The notes under the pieces were generated by a model. That model saw only the letters and a list, made by a program, of their open reading frames with translations, was not told the origin of the DNA and made no database searches. 64,000 bases of DNA from Kiloniellaceae bacterium (lineage in GTDB: Bacteria > Pseudomonadota > Alphaproteobacteria > Kiloniellales > J153): positions 62,001 to 126,000 of the forward strand of contig JAJFGJ010000030.1 in the NCBI GenBank assembly GCA_021776175.1, read 5' to 3'. Positions 27,190-36,509 of the stretch are shown piece after piece. The stretch's first letter is position 1. The number at the start of each line of letters is the position of its first letter. A program made the position numbers and the translations under genes.

Positions 27190-27533
27190 CGATTTGGCAG
27201 GGGTTTTGCTTAAAGTTAGTTTGGGTGGCTAAATGATACATGGACGGAACGATGCAAGCCGTATGCCAGAAAAATAGGACTGCTAAGCAGTTGTTACTCT
27301 TAAACTATACGGAAACTCTGACATTTCCCTTAATGGCTCGCAGGGCGCCGGGTGGGGGAAATCACCCACTCCCCGGGGCATTTCCCACTTCTGGAGAAGC
27401 CCGGCGGCCAGCTGCCGAGAGGACGGTTGGCCAGTGACCGGATATCGGCGTGCACGGCCAAGTTTGCGTGCCTACCAGAACGGGCACGGTTCCGCCGCTG
27501 CCCCGTTAACCGCCATCGGAACATAGATCGAGG
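27190..27533. repeat. duplicated promoter-leader region, copy 1
   Basis: About 340 bp align with 53590-53925 in the same orientation. Shared blocks include GGCTAAATGATACATGG, GTATGCCAGAAAAAT, a hairpin element around GGGGCATTTCCCA (27355-27388) and GGGCACGGTTCCGCCGC. Both copies lie between a minus-strand gene (PqqD-like here, LuxR-type regulator there) and a plus-strand histidine kinase (intact here, a remnant there). A 65-codon frame starts at 27240 in this copy. Confidence 0.8.
27195..27211 (+). promoter_or_regulatory. sigma54 (-24/-12) promoter for the NtrB/NtrC-like two-component genes
   Basis: TGGCAGGGGTTTTGCTT matches TGGCAC-N5-TTGCW, with GG and GC exactly 12 bp apart; transcription would start near 27221. 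It points to the kinase and sigma54-activator genes, so autoregulation is plausible. The homologous site near 53600-53616 has lost the -24 GG. Confidence 0.7.
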
Positions 27534-27542
27534 CAATAGGTT

Positions 27543-28937
27543 ATGGAAAAAGTTATCGCAGGCCCCATTGGTTCGACCAAGCCGGGCCGGATTCCATTCC
27601 GCTCCTTCAATTTGGTGCGCTGGTTCCTCGTCCTCGGCTTCACCTCAATCGCCATTACCAGTGTGGCGTCCGCCTTCGTTCTTTCCAACTTCCTCAAGCG
27701 TAACATGCTTGAGCGGGATGCTAACGTGACCATGGAGTTCGTCAATAGCATCGTACATGCGGCGCACGCCGGCCCCCACCTCACAGCTAGCGACCCAGAC
27801 GACGGCAACGAGGTTCTGGAGAAGCTCTTCGCGCAGATCGCCAGCGTTCCCGAGGTTATCCGCGCCAACCTCTATGGCAAGAACCGGACGATCCTTTGGT
27901 CCAGCGACCCCGCCTTTGTCGGCGCGGTGTTCCAGACGAACAGCGAATTGGACCGTGCCTTCAACGGCGGCATAGAGATCGAGGAGGGTCTGGTCGGCGA
28001 GAACAAAAAGGCGGAGCACGCCTTCCTGAAAGGCGCCGGAACCCGCTTTGTCGAAAACTATCTTCCGATCTGGAGCGGCGATAGGCGCGAGGTTATTGGG
28101 GTCGCGGAAGTCTACAAGACACCCGATGCGCTCTATCGTGCCATCAATCATGGCACCAAGCTTATCTGGATCAACGCGATCATGGGCGGCATCGTCCTCT
28201 ATATCGCTTTGATCTGGATCATCCACCGCGCCAACTTGGTCATCGACGAGCAGCAAAGACAGATCGTCGATGCGCAGGCCTTGGCCGCCATCGGCGAGAT
28301 GGCCTCGGCCGTCGCCCACGGCCTGCGCAACCCATTGGCTTCGATCAGAACTTCGGCGGAAGTATCCTTGGGGGACGCGCCGCCACCGCCGGTCGAGGAG
28401 GCGTTGAGGGATATCGTCGCGCAGTCGGACAGGCTTGAGTTGTGGGTGCGCGAGCTCCTTACCTCTTCGCGGCCCGAGGCCTTCGAGTTTGAGTTGGTCC
28501 AGATCAACGACCTATTGTCACGAAGCGCCGAGGCCTACGTGGCCCAGATGAAAAGGCAATCGGTGAAACTTGAACTGCGGCTCGATTCCAAGGCCGGCCC
28601 CATCGAAGCCAACGCCGTGGCGCTCGGCCAGGTCGTCAACAGCTTGATCGCGAACGCTTTGGAAGCCATGCCCAATGGTGGAGAACTGGCCATAACTTCG
28701 TCGTGCATGGATGCCGGGAAAACCGTGTCGATAGCGGTCATCGACACGGGCCAAGGCATAGCCGAGAGCGAAATCGGCCAGGTCTTTGAACCGTTTGTCA
28801 CTACAAAAGGCACCGGGCTAGGGGTCGGCCTGCCCCTGGCCAAGCGTATCATCGAGCGCCACCGGGGCCGCCTGGGTTTGTCCGCGGCGCCCGGGGGCGG
28901 CACCGTAGCCTCAATCGAACTACCGGCGGTGAGTTGA
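27543..28937 (+). CDS. membrane sensor histidine kinase (NtrB/AtoS-like, HisKA)
   Basis: 464 residues. Two membrane helices (about 25-48 and 207-228) bracket a periplasmic sensor of ~155 residues. The phospho-acceptor box AVAHGLRNPLASIR contains H259, with Gly where Glu is usual (HELRNP). The N box (NSLIANALEAMP), the G1 box DTGQGI and the final GTGLGVGLPLAKRI-type G2 region are intact. It ends 3 bp before its response regulator. The sensor domain resembles that of the kinase at 54174-55625, suggesting a common or related signal. Confidence 0.9.
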   Translation: MEKVIAGPIGSTKPGRIPFRSFNLVRWFLVLGFTSIAITSVASAFVLSNFLKRNMLERDANVTMEFVNSIVHAAHAGPHLTASDPDDGNEVLEKLFAQIASVPEVIRANLYGKNRTILWSSDPAFVGAVFQTNSELDRAFNGGIEIEEGLVGENKKAEHAFLKGAGTRFVENYLPIWSGDRREVIGVAEVYKTPDALYRAINHGTKLIWINAIMGGIVLYIALIWIIHRANLVIDEQQRQIVDAQALAAIGEMASAVAHGLRNPLASIRTSAEVSLGDAPPPPVEEALRDIVAQSDRLELWVRELLTSSRPEAFEFELVQINDLLSRSAEAYVAQMKRQSVKLELRLDSKAGPIEANAVALGQVVNSLIANALEAMPNGGELAITSSCMDAGKTVSIAVIDTGQGIAESEIGQVFEPFVTTKGTGLGVGLPLAKRIIERHRGRLGLSAAPGGGTVASIELPAVS

Positions 28938-28940
28938 GAC

Positions 28941-30350
28941 ATGTCATACGGAATACTGGTCATCGAAGACGAGGAGACCCTCGCCAAGAACATCAAGCGT
29001 TACCTCGAGAGGAGCGACTACGAGGTTCGCCTGGCGGCTAGCGGCGAGGAAGGCCTGAAAGCGTTCGCGAACTTTCGCCCAGATCTGATCCTGCTCGATT
29101 ATCAACTCCCCGGTCGTGATGGGCTTAAGATCTTGCAGGAGATCCGCGCGCTCGACACCCAAGTCAAGGTGATTATGGTAACGGCGCACGGCACCATAGA
29201 AGTCGCTGTGGAGGCGATGAAGGCCGGCGCCAACGATTATCTCAACAAGCCACTGGTGCTGAGCGAGCTTAAGTTTCTGATTAACAAAACCCTCGGACAA
29301 GAGCGCCTGGAAGGCGCGCTCAGCTATTTCCAAACCAGAGAAGCTTCGACAGGCGGACTCGGCGCCCTGTTGGGCCGCTCCCTCGCCCTGGAGGCCCTGA
29401 GACAGAAAATCCGTCAAATCGTGGAGGCCGAATCCACGCTCACCGATGCATCGCCTCCCGCGGTCCTCATCACCGGCGAGACTGGGACCGGCAAGGAACT
29501 CGTGGCCAAGGCGCTCCACTTCGAGGGCCCCAGGCGGGATCACCCCTTTGTGGAACTCAATTGCGCCGCTTTACCCGAACAACTGATCGAGGCCGAGTTA
29601 TTCGGCCATGAGCGCGGGGCCTTCACGGACGCGAAGGACCGCAAGATGGGATTAGCGGAGGCGGCTCACGGCGGGACCTTGTTTCTCGATGAGATCGGCG
29701 AGATGAGCCAGCCGATCCAAGCCAAGCTGCTGAAGGTAATCGAGGATAAGACGATTCGCCGGCTCGGCAGTGTGCGGGACCGAGCGGTTAACGTGCGCAT
29801 CGTCGCGGCCACAAATCAGCCTCTGGAGGATCTAGTCAACCGCAAGGCGTTCCGCTCCGATCTCTACTTCCGGCTTCGCACACTCACCTTGAGCGCGCCG
29901 CCTTTGCGCGAACGGCAAGAAGACATCCTGTACCTCGCGCAGCACTTTCTCGAACTTCATAGCAAGCGCTATCGTCGCGATTCTCTGCACCTGAGCACGC
30001 GCGCCAAGCAGGCCTTGCGGGATCACCTCTGGCCGGGAAACGTGCGAGAGTTGCGTAATGTCCTGGAACAGGCTGTGCTCTTGTCCACGGACGGTGTCAT
30101 CGATACCGAGCTACTCGCCTTGGCGCCAGGCCTCCAAGTCGCCAACATGCCCGCCGATACCGCGCGCTCGGAAAGTTTCTCGACGACGCTGCCTCCTGAC
30201 GGGATAAACCTGGAAACACTGGAACAGGATCTGGTATCTCAGGCCCTCGAACGCACGTCGTGGAACGTGACCCAGGCCGCGCGGCTGCTCGGCTTGTCCC
30301 GCGACACTTTGCGCTACCGCATCGAAAAATTCGACCTGAAACAAAATTGA
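28941..30350 (+). CDS. sigma54-dependent response regulator (NtrC family)
   Basis: 469 residues: receiver domain (phospho-site D53 in LILLDYQLPG), AAA+ domain with Walker A GETGTGKE (179-186) and Walker B TLFLDEIGEM, and a Fis-type helix-turn-helix at the end (NVTQAARLLGLSRDTLRYRI). The sigma54-contact loop reads GAFTDA (226-231) instead of the canonical GAFTGA. It is coupled to the kinase and probably activates the sigma54 promoter upstream of the pair. Target genes beyond that are unknown. Confidence 0.92.
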   Translation: MSYGILVIEDEETLAKNIKRYLERSDYEVRLAASGEEGLKAFANFRPDLILLDYQLPGRDGLKILQEIRALDTQVKVIMVTAHGTIEVAVEAMKAGANDYLNKPLVLSELKFLINKTLGQERLEGALSYFQTREASTGGLGALLGRSLALEALRQKIRQIVEAESTLTDASPPAVLITGETGTGKELVAKALHFEGPRRDHPFVELNCAALPEQLIEAELFGHERGAFTDAKDRKMGLAEAAHGGTLFLDEIGEMSQPIQAKLLKVIEDKTIRRLGSVRDRAVNVRIVAATNQPLEDLVNRKAFRSDLYFRLRTLTLSAPPLRERQEDILYLAQHFLELHSKRYRRDSLHLSTRAKQALRDHLWPGNVRELRNVLEQAVLLSTDGVIDTELLALAPGLQVANMPADTARSESFSTTLPPDGINLETLEQDLVSQALERTSWNVTQAARLLGLSRDTLRYRIEKFDLKQN

Positions 30351-30713
30351 TGGCGTTATCGGACAGGCCGGCAAGGGATCGAGGTCACGGGCAAACCGCG
30401 ATCCTAGGTTTCGATGTTCAGGGGACTTGGGCTGTCAGCGAAGCACGATCGGGGCGAAATCCATTCGGAGCCGATGCTGAACCGCCGCGCGTGTAAACGT
30501 GTCAACGCCGCCATGACAGAGCAAATGTCTCTCCATTAAATCGGGACAAGTATAATGGGTACCTGCACCAATTATCGTTTATTCGGCGCCATCGGGAAGC
30601 AGAATATGTACAACATCCTATATTTGCGAACGGCCAGTCAGGTGTGCAATCATAAAAGGCCATAGATTGTAGCCAATACTGAACCTAATTACCCAAATTG
30701 GACCATCGTCAAC
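30351..30713. promoter_or_regulatory. upstream region of the GntR regulator with CCA-type boxes
   Basis: The stretch is more AT-rich than the genes to its left. AGCCA (30671), AACCT (30682) and GACCA (30701) fall roughly 10-11 bp apart just before the regulator start, resembling the boxes before other methylated-amine genes. The rest holds nothing I recognise. Confidence 0.35.
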
Positions 30714-31466
30714 ATGGAAATAGAAAACGATATCCCTTCTGGAGATGAAAGCTCAGTAGAATTGAATATTATGAAATTGCAGAATACAGCGATCCACGGC
30801 GCCAGTGCGATCAAGTCCAAACTTAGGCGGGCGATTGAAACAGGTGTTTATTCTCACGGAGATAGACTGCTACCTGAGCGCGAGCTAGCGGCCTCGTTCA
30901 AGACCGCGCGCAACACCATTCGCAGCGCCCTGCGCCAGCTCGAGGAAGAAGGTCTTATCGTGCGCCGTGTGGGCAGCGGTACCTTTGTCAATTTCACGCA
31001 AAAGAAAACGGACTCTTTGATTGATCTCGAGGAGTCCATGAGCCCGTTGCAGTTGATCGAAGCCCGTTTTGCCGTTGAACCCTATGTCACCCGCCTTGCC
31101 GCGATCAATGCGACCCAGAACGATCTCGAAAACATAGAAGTTCTACTCAACAGGCTGGAAGCATGCGGCGACGATAAGGACGCGTTCACCTTGTTGGATG
31201 GGGAGTTTCATGAGCATCTAGCGCGCTGCGCCAGGAACCCACTTCTGCTTCAATTCTTCCAACAAATCAATAGGATAAGAACACATTCGCAGTGGCGTGC
31301 AATGAAGGAGGAGGTCCTTACCCCAAAACAAATCGACGCTTACAACGCCCAGCATCGTTACTTGTTTGAAGCCTTGACCCAGAGAAATGTGGCTGGTGCG
31401 GTCAAGTGCATCCGTGATCATTTGGAAAAAGCGAAGTCGGATCTGGTCGGTGCCGACAGCACCTAA
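30714..31466 (+). CDS. GntR-family transcriptional regulator (FadR/FCD type)
   Basis: 250 residues. The N-terminal winged helix (DRLLPERELAASFKTARNTIRSALRQLEEEGLIVRR, about residues 50-90) is followed by an all-helical FCD ligand domain containing the metal-site style residues of DGEFHEHLARCARNPLL. It lies 390 bp upstream of tdm on the same strand, so it is the best candidate for local regulator of methylated-amine use. An alternative start at an internal Met near residue 20 is possible. Confidence 0.88.
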   Translation: MEIENDIPSGDESSVELNIMKLQNTAIHGASAIKSKLRRAIETGVYSHGDRLLPERELAASFKTARNTIRSALRQLEEEGLIVRRVGSGTFVNFTQKKTDSLIDLEESMSPLQLIEARFAVEPYVTRLAAINATQNDLENIEVLLNRLEACGDDKDAFTLLDGEFHEHLARCARNPLLLQFFQQINRIRTHSQWRAMKEEVLTPKQIDAYNAQHRYLFEALTQRNVAGAVKCIRDHLEKAKSDLVGADST

Positions 31467-31781
31467 ACCCACATCGAGTCCTCGTTCCCGCCAGCAAGCA
31501 GCATCGCGCATCAAGCCAGTAAAGCAAGCGCCTTCCCATGGCGCCTGAAAGAAGACCGCAGGCGTTATAATACCCAACTCTTAGCGTACGTAGTTCAGAG
31601 AGTGGAGCCTGTCTCTGTAAAGCTCTTCCTGTATTCATGAAAATTTACGGGTGGCCGGGTATTCGGGTGACACCAGCTGGCCACCATCCGGAACTACAGC
31701 GAAATCGCGCCTGCAGGAGAGTGGTTCGCATCGTGCTGGACATTGGAACATGCACGGCATGTTTGACCGCGAACCCCCATA

Positions 31782-31797
31782 TACCATTCCTATACCA
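31782..31797 (+). promoter_or_regulatory. phased TACCA boxes upstream of tdm
   Basis: TACCA occurs at 31782 and again at 31793, 11 bp apart, about 65 bp before the tdm start. Matching 10-12-bp-spaced CCA boxes precede tmoX, gmaS and the gene at 46383. The remaining intergenic sequence from 31467 shows no convincing gene. Confidence 0.45.
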
Positions 31798-31859
31798 TTT
31801 AATTGTTTTATCCTCGATAGCCCTGTAAACTAGCCGCGAAACCTGGTTGAGGAGCCGTC

Positions 31860-34235
31860 ATGAAGTTCAATGACGCAAAAACAGCTATTCAATCCGGCCC
31901 CCCGACACCAAGCCGGATATTGCGGCCTGGAATCCGCACTCTACCGCTCGGTGTGGAACGCTATGTGGTCGCGGGCAATGGCTCAATATTTCTGCCCATC
32001 TATGCCGGCGACCAACTGACCATCACCGACATGGAGGGTGGTCAGCCATGCGATATCATCGCGTCGGATGGAAACGGCAAGTTGATTACCGGTGATATTT
32101 TCAATGAGGCCGCGGATATCACGAGTGAGGGGATCGCCAAGATACTGGGTTCCGGAACTCCAAGTTCGCAACGCACGCGGAAATTGCTTGAGCGTTTAAA
32201 AATCAAACCTGAGTCAGCGCGAGCATTGCGTCTGTTCGGATCGTCCTCACCTGCTTTCAGCAAGGTCGAGCTGACGGCACATGCCGGCGGAAATTTGCTT
32301 ATCGCCGTTCCCGGCGGGATTATGGATTTCAATGCCCAGGACACGGCCACTCCGGTCGAAGTTTTGATCGAACGGAACTCACCTGCCTCCGGCAAGGCCC
32401 TGAATAAAGTGCTCCCCCTGGCCGACCCGGTTTCGGACATCCACATCGACGCACGGACTGCCCAATGCTATTCGGTAAAAGCGGGCGAATATATTCAGAT
32501 CGTCGATGTTGCGGGCCGTCAGTGCACGGATTTTCAAGCTTTCAGTCAGCGCAAGCTCGATAGCGGCAAACACCTGCCGCTTGATGCAACGATAACCCGC
32601 TCGTTGCTGGGACTGACGACACCCACCCCCGGCCTGCCCGCCAAGGCTTTCGATATGGAGATGGACGCCCTGGTCGAGGTTATTCAGGATACCTGCGGCC
32701 GTCACGATGCTTTTTTGACCGCTTGCAACGCACGATACTACGAGGACATGGGCTATCCCGGACATCTGAATTGCACCGACAATTTCAATCAAGCCCTCAA
32801 TGGTTACGACATCCCGCCGCGAAAAGGATGGGAAGCCCTCAATTATTTCTACAACACGGCAATCGATGCCCAGAACCAGATATATTTCGATGAACCCTGG
32901 TCACGGCCGGGCGATTATGTGCTGTTGCGGGCGGTCACCGATCTTGTCTGTGTCTCTTCCGCATGCCCCTGTGACATCGATGCCGCCAACGGCTGGGATC
33001 CAACCGATATCCACGTCTTTACTTATTCCGACAAGGAGCTCTTTTCCAAGGCCATTGCCTTTCGCAAAACACCGGATGCAGATGTTGAAATGACTAAAGA
33101 AACAGCTTTCCACAAACCCCTGTCGGCCATGACCCGCAACTTCACCGAATATAACGGTTACTGGCTGCCAAACCGGTTCAACAACGATGGGCCTATAGCA
33201 GAGTACTTTGCGTGCCGGGAGCGTGCGGCCGTCATGGACCTGTCGCCATTACGTAAATTTGAAGTGACCGGGCCGGATGCGGAAGCTCTGCTGCAATATT
33301 GCATGACCCGGGATATCCGCAAACTATCCTCGGGCCAGGTCGTCTACACGCCCCTTTGTTACGAACATGGCGGCATGATGGATGACGGGACGGTGTACCG
33401 CTTGGCGCAGGACAATTTCCGCTGGATCGGCGGGTCTGACATATCGGGTATCTGGCTGCGCGAACAGGCCGAAAAGCTTGGACTGGAAGTGTGGGTCCGC
33501 TCATCCACGGATCAAATGCACAATATCGCGGTGCAAGGACCAAATTCACGCTATATCCTCAAGGAAATCATCTGGACCCCGCCCGCGCAACCTGAACTGA
33601 GCGAACTTGAATGGTTCCGTTTTACAGTCGGGCGTATCAGAGAGTTTTCCGGGCCTCCCGTGGTCGTTTCCCGCACCGGGTATTCAGGCGAACTGGGGTA
33701 TGAAATATTCTGCCACCCTAAAGATGCGGAAGCAGTTTTTGCCGCCGTTTGGGAAGCGGGCCACGGGCACGGTCTTAAACCGCTTGGCCTTGAAGCACTC
33801 GACATGGTCCGTATCGAAGCCGGTTTGATATTCGCTGGCTACGAGTTCTGCGATCAAACCGACCCGTTCGAGGCGGGTATCGGGTTTACCGTTCCCTTGA
33901 AATCTAAGAACGACGATTTCATTGGCCGTGAAGCCTTGATCGAACGCAAGGCCCACCCGCGCCGTAAATTGGTTGGCTTGGCGATAGAGTCACAGGAAGC
34001 CGTGGGCAATGGCGATACAATTCATATCGGCCGGGCACGGATCGGCGAGGTGACCAGTTCCATGCGCTCGCCCATTCTCAATGCCAATATCGCGCTTGCC
34101 CGGGTCGACACCACTCACGCGGCCCTCGATACGGAAATTGAAATCGGCAAGCTGGACGGTCAACAAAAACGCATTCCGGCCCGCATCGTGCGATTCCCCC
34201 ATTACGATCCAGAGAAGAAACGCCCGCGCAGTTAG
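31860..34235 (+). CDS. tdm: trimethylamine N-oxide demethylase (DUF1989 + GcvT-like domains)
   Basis: 791 residues, the two-domain build of Tdm. The N-terminal half is a DUF1989 domain; Cys279 and the pair in SSACPCDIDAANG (C369, C371) are likely zinc ligands. The second half (about 420-791) is aminomethyltransferase-like (MDLSPLRKFEVTGPDA, VQGPNSR, SRTGYSGELGYE, GLEALDMVRIEAG). The enzyme splits TMAO to dimethylamine and formaldehyde, and the second domain passes the one-carbon unit to tetrahydrofolate. Neighbouring tmm and TMAO-type transporter genes support the call strongly. It is convergent with tmoW, with a short GC-rich hairpin between them. Confidence 0.88.
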   Translation: MKFNDAKTAIQSGPPTPSRILRPGIRTLPLGVERYVVAGNGSIFLPIYAGDQLTITDMEGGQPCDIIASDGNGKLITGDIFNEAADITSEGIAKILGSGTPSSQRTRKLLERLKIKPESARALRLFGSSSPAFSKVELTAHAGGNLLIAVPGGIMDFNAQDTATPVEVLIERNSPASGKALNKVLPLADPVSDIHIDARTAQCYSVKAGEYIQIVDVAGRQCTDFQAFSQRKLDSGKHLPLDATITRSLLGLTTPTPGLPAKAFDMEMDALVEVIQDTCGRHDAFLTACNARYYEDMGYPGHLNCTDNFNQALNGYDIPPRKGWEALNYFYNTAIDAQNQIYFDEPWSRPGDYVLLRAVTDLVCVSSACPCDIDAANGWDPTDIHVFTYSDKELFSKAIAFRKTPDADVEMTKETAFHKPLSAMTRNFTEYNGYWLPNRFNNDGPIAEYFACRERAAVMDLSPLRKFEVTGPDAEALLQYCMTRDIRKLSSGQVVYTPLCYEHGGMMDDGTVYRLAQDNFRWIGGSDISGIWLREQAEKLGLEVWVRSSTDQMHNIAVQGPNSRYILKEIIWTPPAQPELSELEWFRFTVGRIREFSGPPVVVSRTGYSGELGYEIFCHPKDAEAVFAAVWEAGHGHGLKPLGLEALDMVRIEAGLIFAGYEFCDQTDPFEAGIGFTVPLKSKNDDFIGREALIERKAHPRRKLVGLAIESQEAVGNGDTIHIGRARIGEVTSSMRSPILNANIALARVDTTHAALDTEIEIGKLDGQQKRIPARIVRFPHYDPEKKRPRS

Positions 34236-34259
34236 AAGCCCGCTTGGCGCGGGTGAATC

Positions 34260-36509
34260 TCAATCCATCCCCAGCGCCGCCTTGCGCTTGCTGGCCCAGG
34301 CACCTATCAGACGGTCGGCGATGATACCCAGCGATGCAATACCGAGACCCGCCATAACCCCGCGCCCGGCATCGCTGGTCGGAAGCGCCCGGTAAATCTC
34401 TTGGCCCAGGTCCTGACCTCCGATTAGCGCGGTGATCGCGGTCATCGCCAGCGCCATCATGATGGTCTGGTTAACACCGAGCATAATCTCCGGAATCGCG
34501 ACAGGCAATTCGACCTTCCACAGCCTTTGCCACGACGTGCAACCGTTGGTCGTCGCCGCCTCTATTGTCACCGCGGGAATACGTTTGAGTCCGAGATAGG
34601 TATAGCGGATCGCCGGCACCGTCGCGTAGGGAATGATCGCAAAAATGATGGCAAGTTCACCAACCCTGAACAACATGATGGCAGGGAGCAGATAGATGAA
34701 GGACGGAAAAGTCTGAAGCATATCGCAGCCGAACATCACCACCTTGGCAACCCGCTCGGACCGCGCCGCCCAAACACCGACCGGCACGCCAATCGCCACG
34801 CAAATAACCAGAGCCGAGGAAACGAAATAGAACGTGGTCGTCGCAAGCGCCCAGTTACCGATGGCAACGACAATTAAAAGCATCAGGCCCTCGGTCAAGG
34901 CCGTCAGAGTCCAGCCGCCCAGCCGGTAGCTAACAACCGCGAGAACGGCCGCGATAACCGACCACGGCACCGAATGGTAAAAATCCCTCATCGGAATCAG
35001 CGTATAGACCGTAAGGAAATCGCGTATCGGCCTGATATAGTCGATCAAAGAGAATGTGACCGCCTTAATCACCTTGTCGAGCTCAAGCGCGTCCTTGCCG
35101 TCGAAAAGCAGGTGCTTGCGCGAAAGGATGGAAACGTCACGCAAGTAGAGCGATGCGATAATCGATATCGCCAAAATTAGAAAAATCATGCCAATGTGAG
35201 CATGTCTTTGGAAGAAGCTCATTTTGTCGTGGTGAACATAACTCGATGCGCGGTTGGCATATGCCTGTGTAAGGCGATCAAGGACAACCGCCATCAACAC
35301 AATAGCCATGCCCTGCATGGTCGCGAAGCCTAGCTTTAACTGCTGCAATGAGAACAAGAGCTTGTGGCCAAGTCCCTGAGCGCCGACCAGTGAAGCAATC
35401 ACAACCATGGCCAGGGTTTGCATGATTACCTGGTTGAGCCCCAGAAGCAGGGTTTTTTGCGAGGATGGCAGTATCACCTTCCACAGAAGTTGACGCGGTG
35501 TGCAGCCGCTCATGCGGCCCGATTCCACGATGTCGCTGGGCACCGTCTGGATCGCCAAAATGGTGCACCGGGCCATAGGCGGCATGGCGAAAATCACCGT
35601 CGCTATCAGGGCCGGCACTTGGCCGGCGCCAAACATCACAACCACCGGCACAAGATAGGCCAGATGCGGGGTCGCCTGCATCAGGTCGAATATCGGCGTG
35701 ATGATCCTTGCCGCCCGTTTCGAGCGCGTGACCCAAACGCCGAGCCATAGGCCGACCAGGGCGGAAAACGGCACCGCTACGACAACCAGCGAAAATGTTT
35801 TCATCGAATCGCGCCACAGGCCGGTGACCGCGAGATAGCTCATGCAAAGGACCACGATGATAGCGAGTCGCCATCCGCCAACCCAATGGCCGAACACACC
35901 GAAACCAAGCACGATAGCAATCCACGGAATGTGCTTGAGCTTACTGGACGCCATGACCGCGTCGAGGATATGCGCCGGTATCTGCGAAATCCCGATGAAA
36001 GCCCGGGGCTCCATCCATGGCGCGATTTTAAGTGCCTTTGTAAGGCTTAGCAAAACGAAGGGAAGTGAATCGATTATCACGATTCCCAATATCGCCGCGA
36101 CCACGATCATTGCGAATCTGAGGTCACGCACGCGATTCGTGACGATCCCCGCCACGGCACCGATCACGATCCACATCACGGGCAGGAATTCGTAGGGCTT
36201 GGCGCCCTTCCATAATAATTGCTCGGTCCAGATCAGCGGTTGTTTGAGCACCCAGGAGATCGTGCGGGTCGCTTGCTTGACGGTGAACAGGCCAAATGTC
36301 GCTTCCTTATCAAGCCAGCGGAAAAGATCCGATATCCAGGACTTGACCGGGATCGCCCATTCCATTGGCCAGACCCATGTCCAGTCCATCGCGAAGGAAA
36401 TAACTAGGGCGGCGACGCCAGCCACCAACATTTGTAGCGGCAAGGATTCACGATGGAGGAAACGGTCCGCAAAACCGTTCCGGCCCGGTGCGGAAACGTC
36501 CATGTTCAC
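34260..36509 (-). CDS. tmoW: TMAO/betaine-type ABC transporter permease (two fused permease units)
   Basis: 749 residues containing two copies of the binding-protein-dependent permease domain. Both have the conserved EAA-loop pattern near VTIEAATTNGCTSWQRLWKVELP and DIVESGRMSGCTPRQLLWKVILP. This ProW/OpuAB-like doubling is typical of TMAO and quaternary-amine importers. The start overlaps the tmoV stop by 4 bp. Placement next to tdm and tmm argues for TMAO (TmoW), though glycine betaine or choline cannot be excluded from the permease alone. Confidence 0.82.
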   Translation of the reverse strand: MNMDVSAPGRNGFADRFLHRESLPLQMLVAGVAALVISFAMDWTWVWPMEWAIPVKSWISDLFRWLDKEATFGLFTVKQATRTISWVLKQPLIWTEQLLWKGAKPYEFLPVMWIVIGAVAGIVTNRVRDLRFAMIVVAAILGIVIIDSLPFVLLSLTKALKIAPWMEPRAFIGISQIPAHILDAVMASSKLKHIPWIAIVLGFGVFGHWVGGWRLAIIVVLCMSYLAVTGLWRDSMKTFSLVVVAVPFSALVGLWLGVWVTRSKRAARIITPIFDLMQATPHLAYLVPVVVMFGAGQVPALIATVIFAMPPMARCTILAIQTVPSDIVESGRMSGCTPRQLLWKVILPSSQKTLLLGLNQVIMQTLAMVVIASLVGAQGLGHKLLFSLQQLKLGFATMQGMAIVLMAVVLDRLTQAYANRASSYVHHDKMSFFQRHAHIGMIFLILAISIIASLYLRDVSILSRKHLLFDGKDALELDKVIKAVTFSLIDYIRPIRDFLTVYTLIPMRDFYHSVPWSVIAAVLAVVSYRLGGWTLTALTEGLMLLIVVAIGNWALATTTFYFVSSALVICVAIGVPVGVWAARSERVAKVVMFGCDMLQTFPSFIYLLPAIMLFRVGELAIIFAIIPYATVPAIRYTYLGLKRIPAVTIEAATTNGCTSWQRLWKVELPVAIPEIMLGVNQTIMMALAMTAITALIGGQDLGQEIYRALPTSDAGRGVMAGLGIASLGIIADRLIGAWASKRKAALGMD

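Noticed and set aside
31637-31828. 63-codon frame between the GntR gene and tdm
   Set aside because: No ribosome site or family resemblance, and it overlaps the putative regulatory boxes of tdm.
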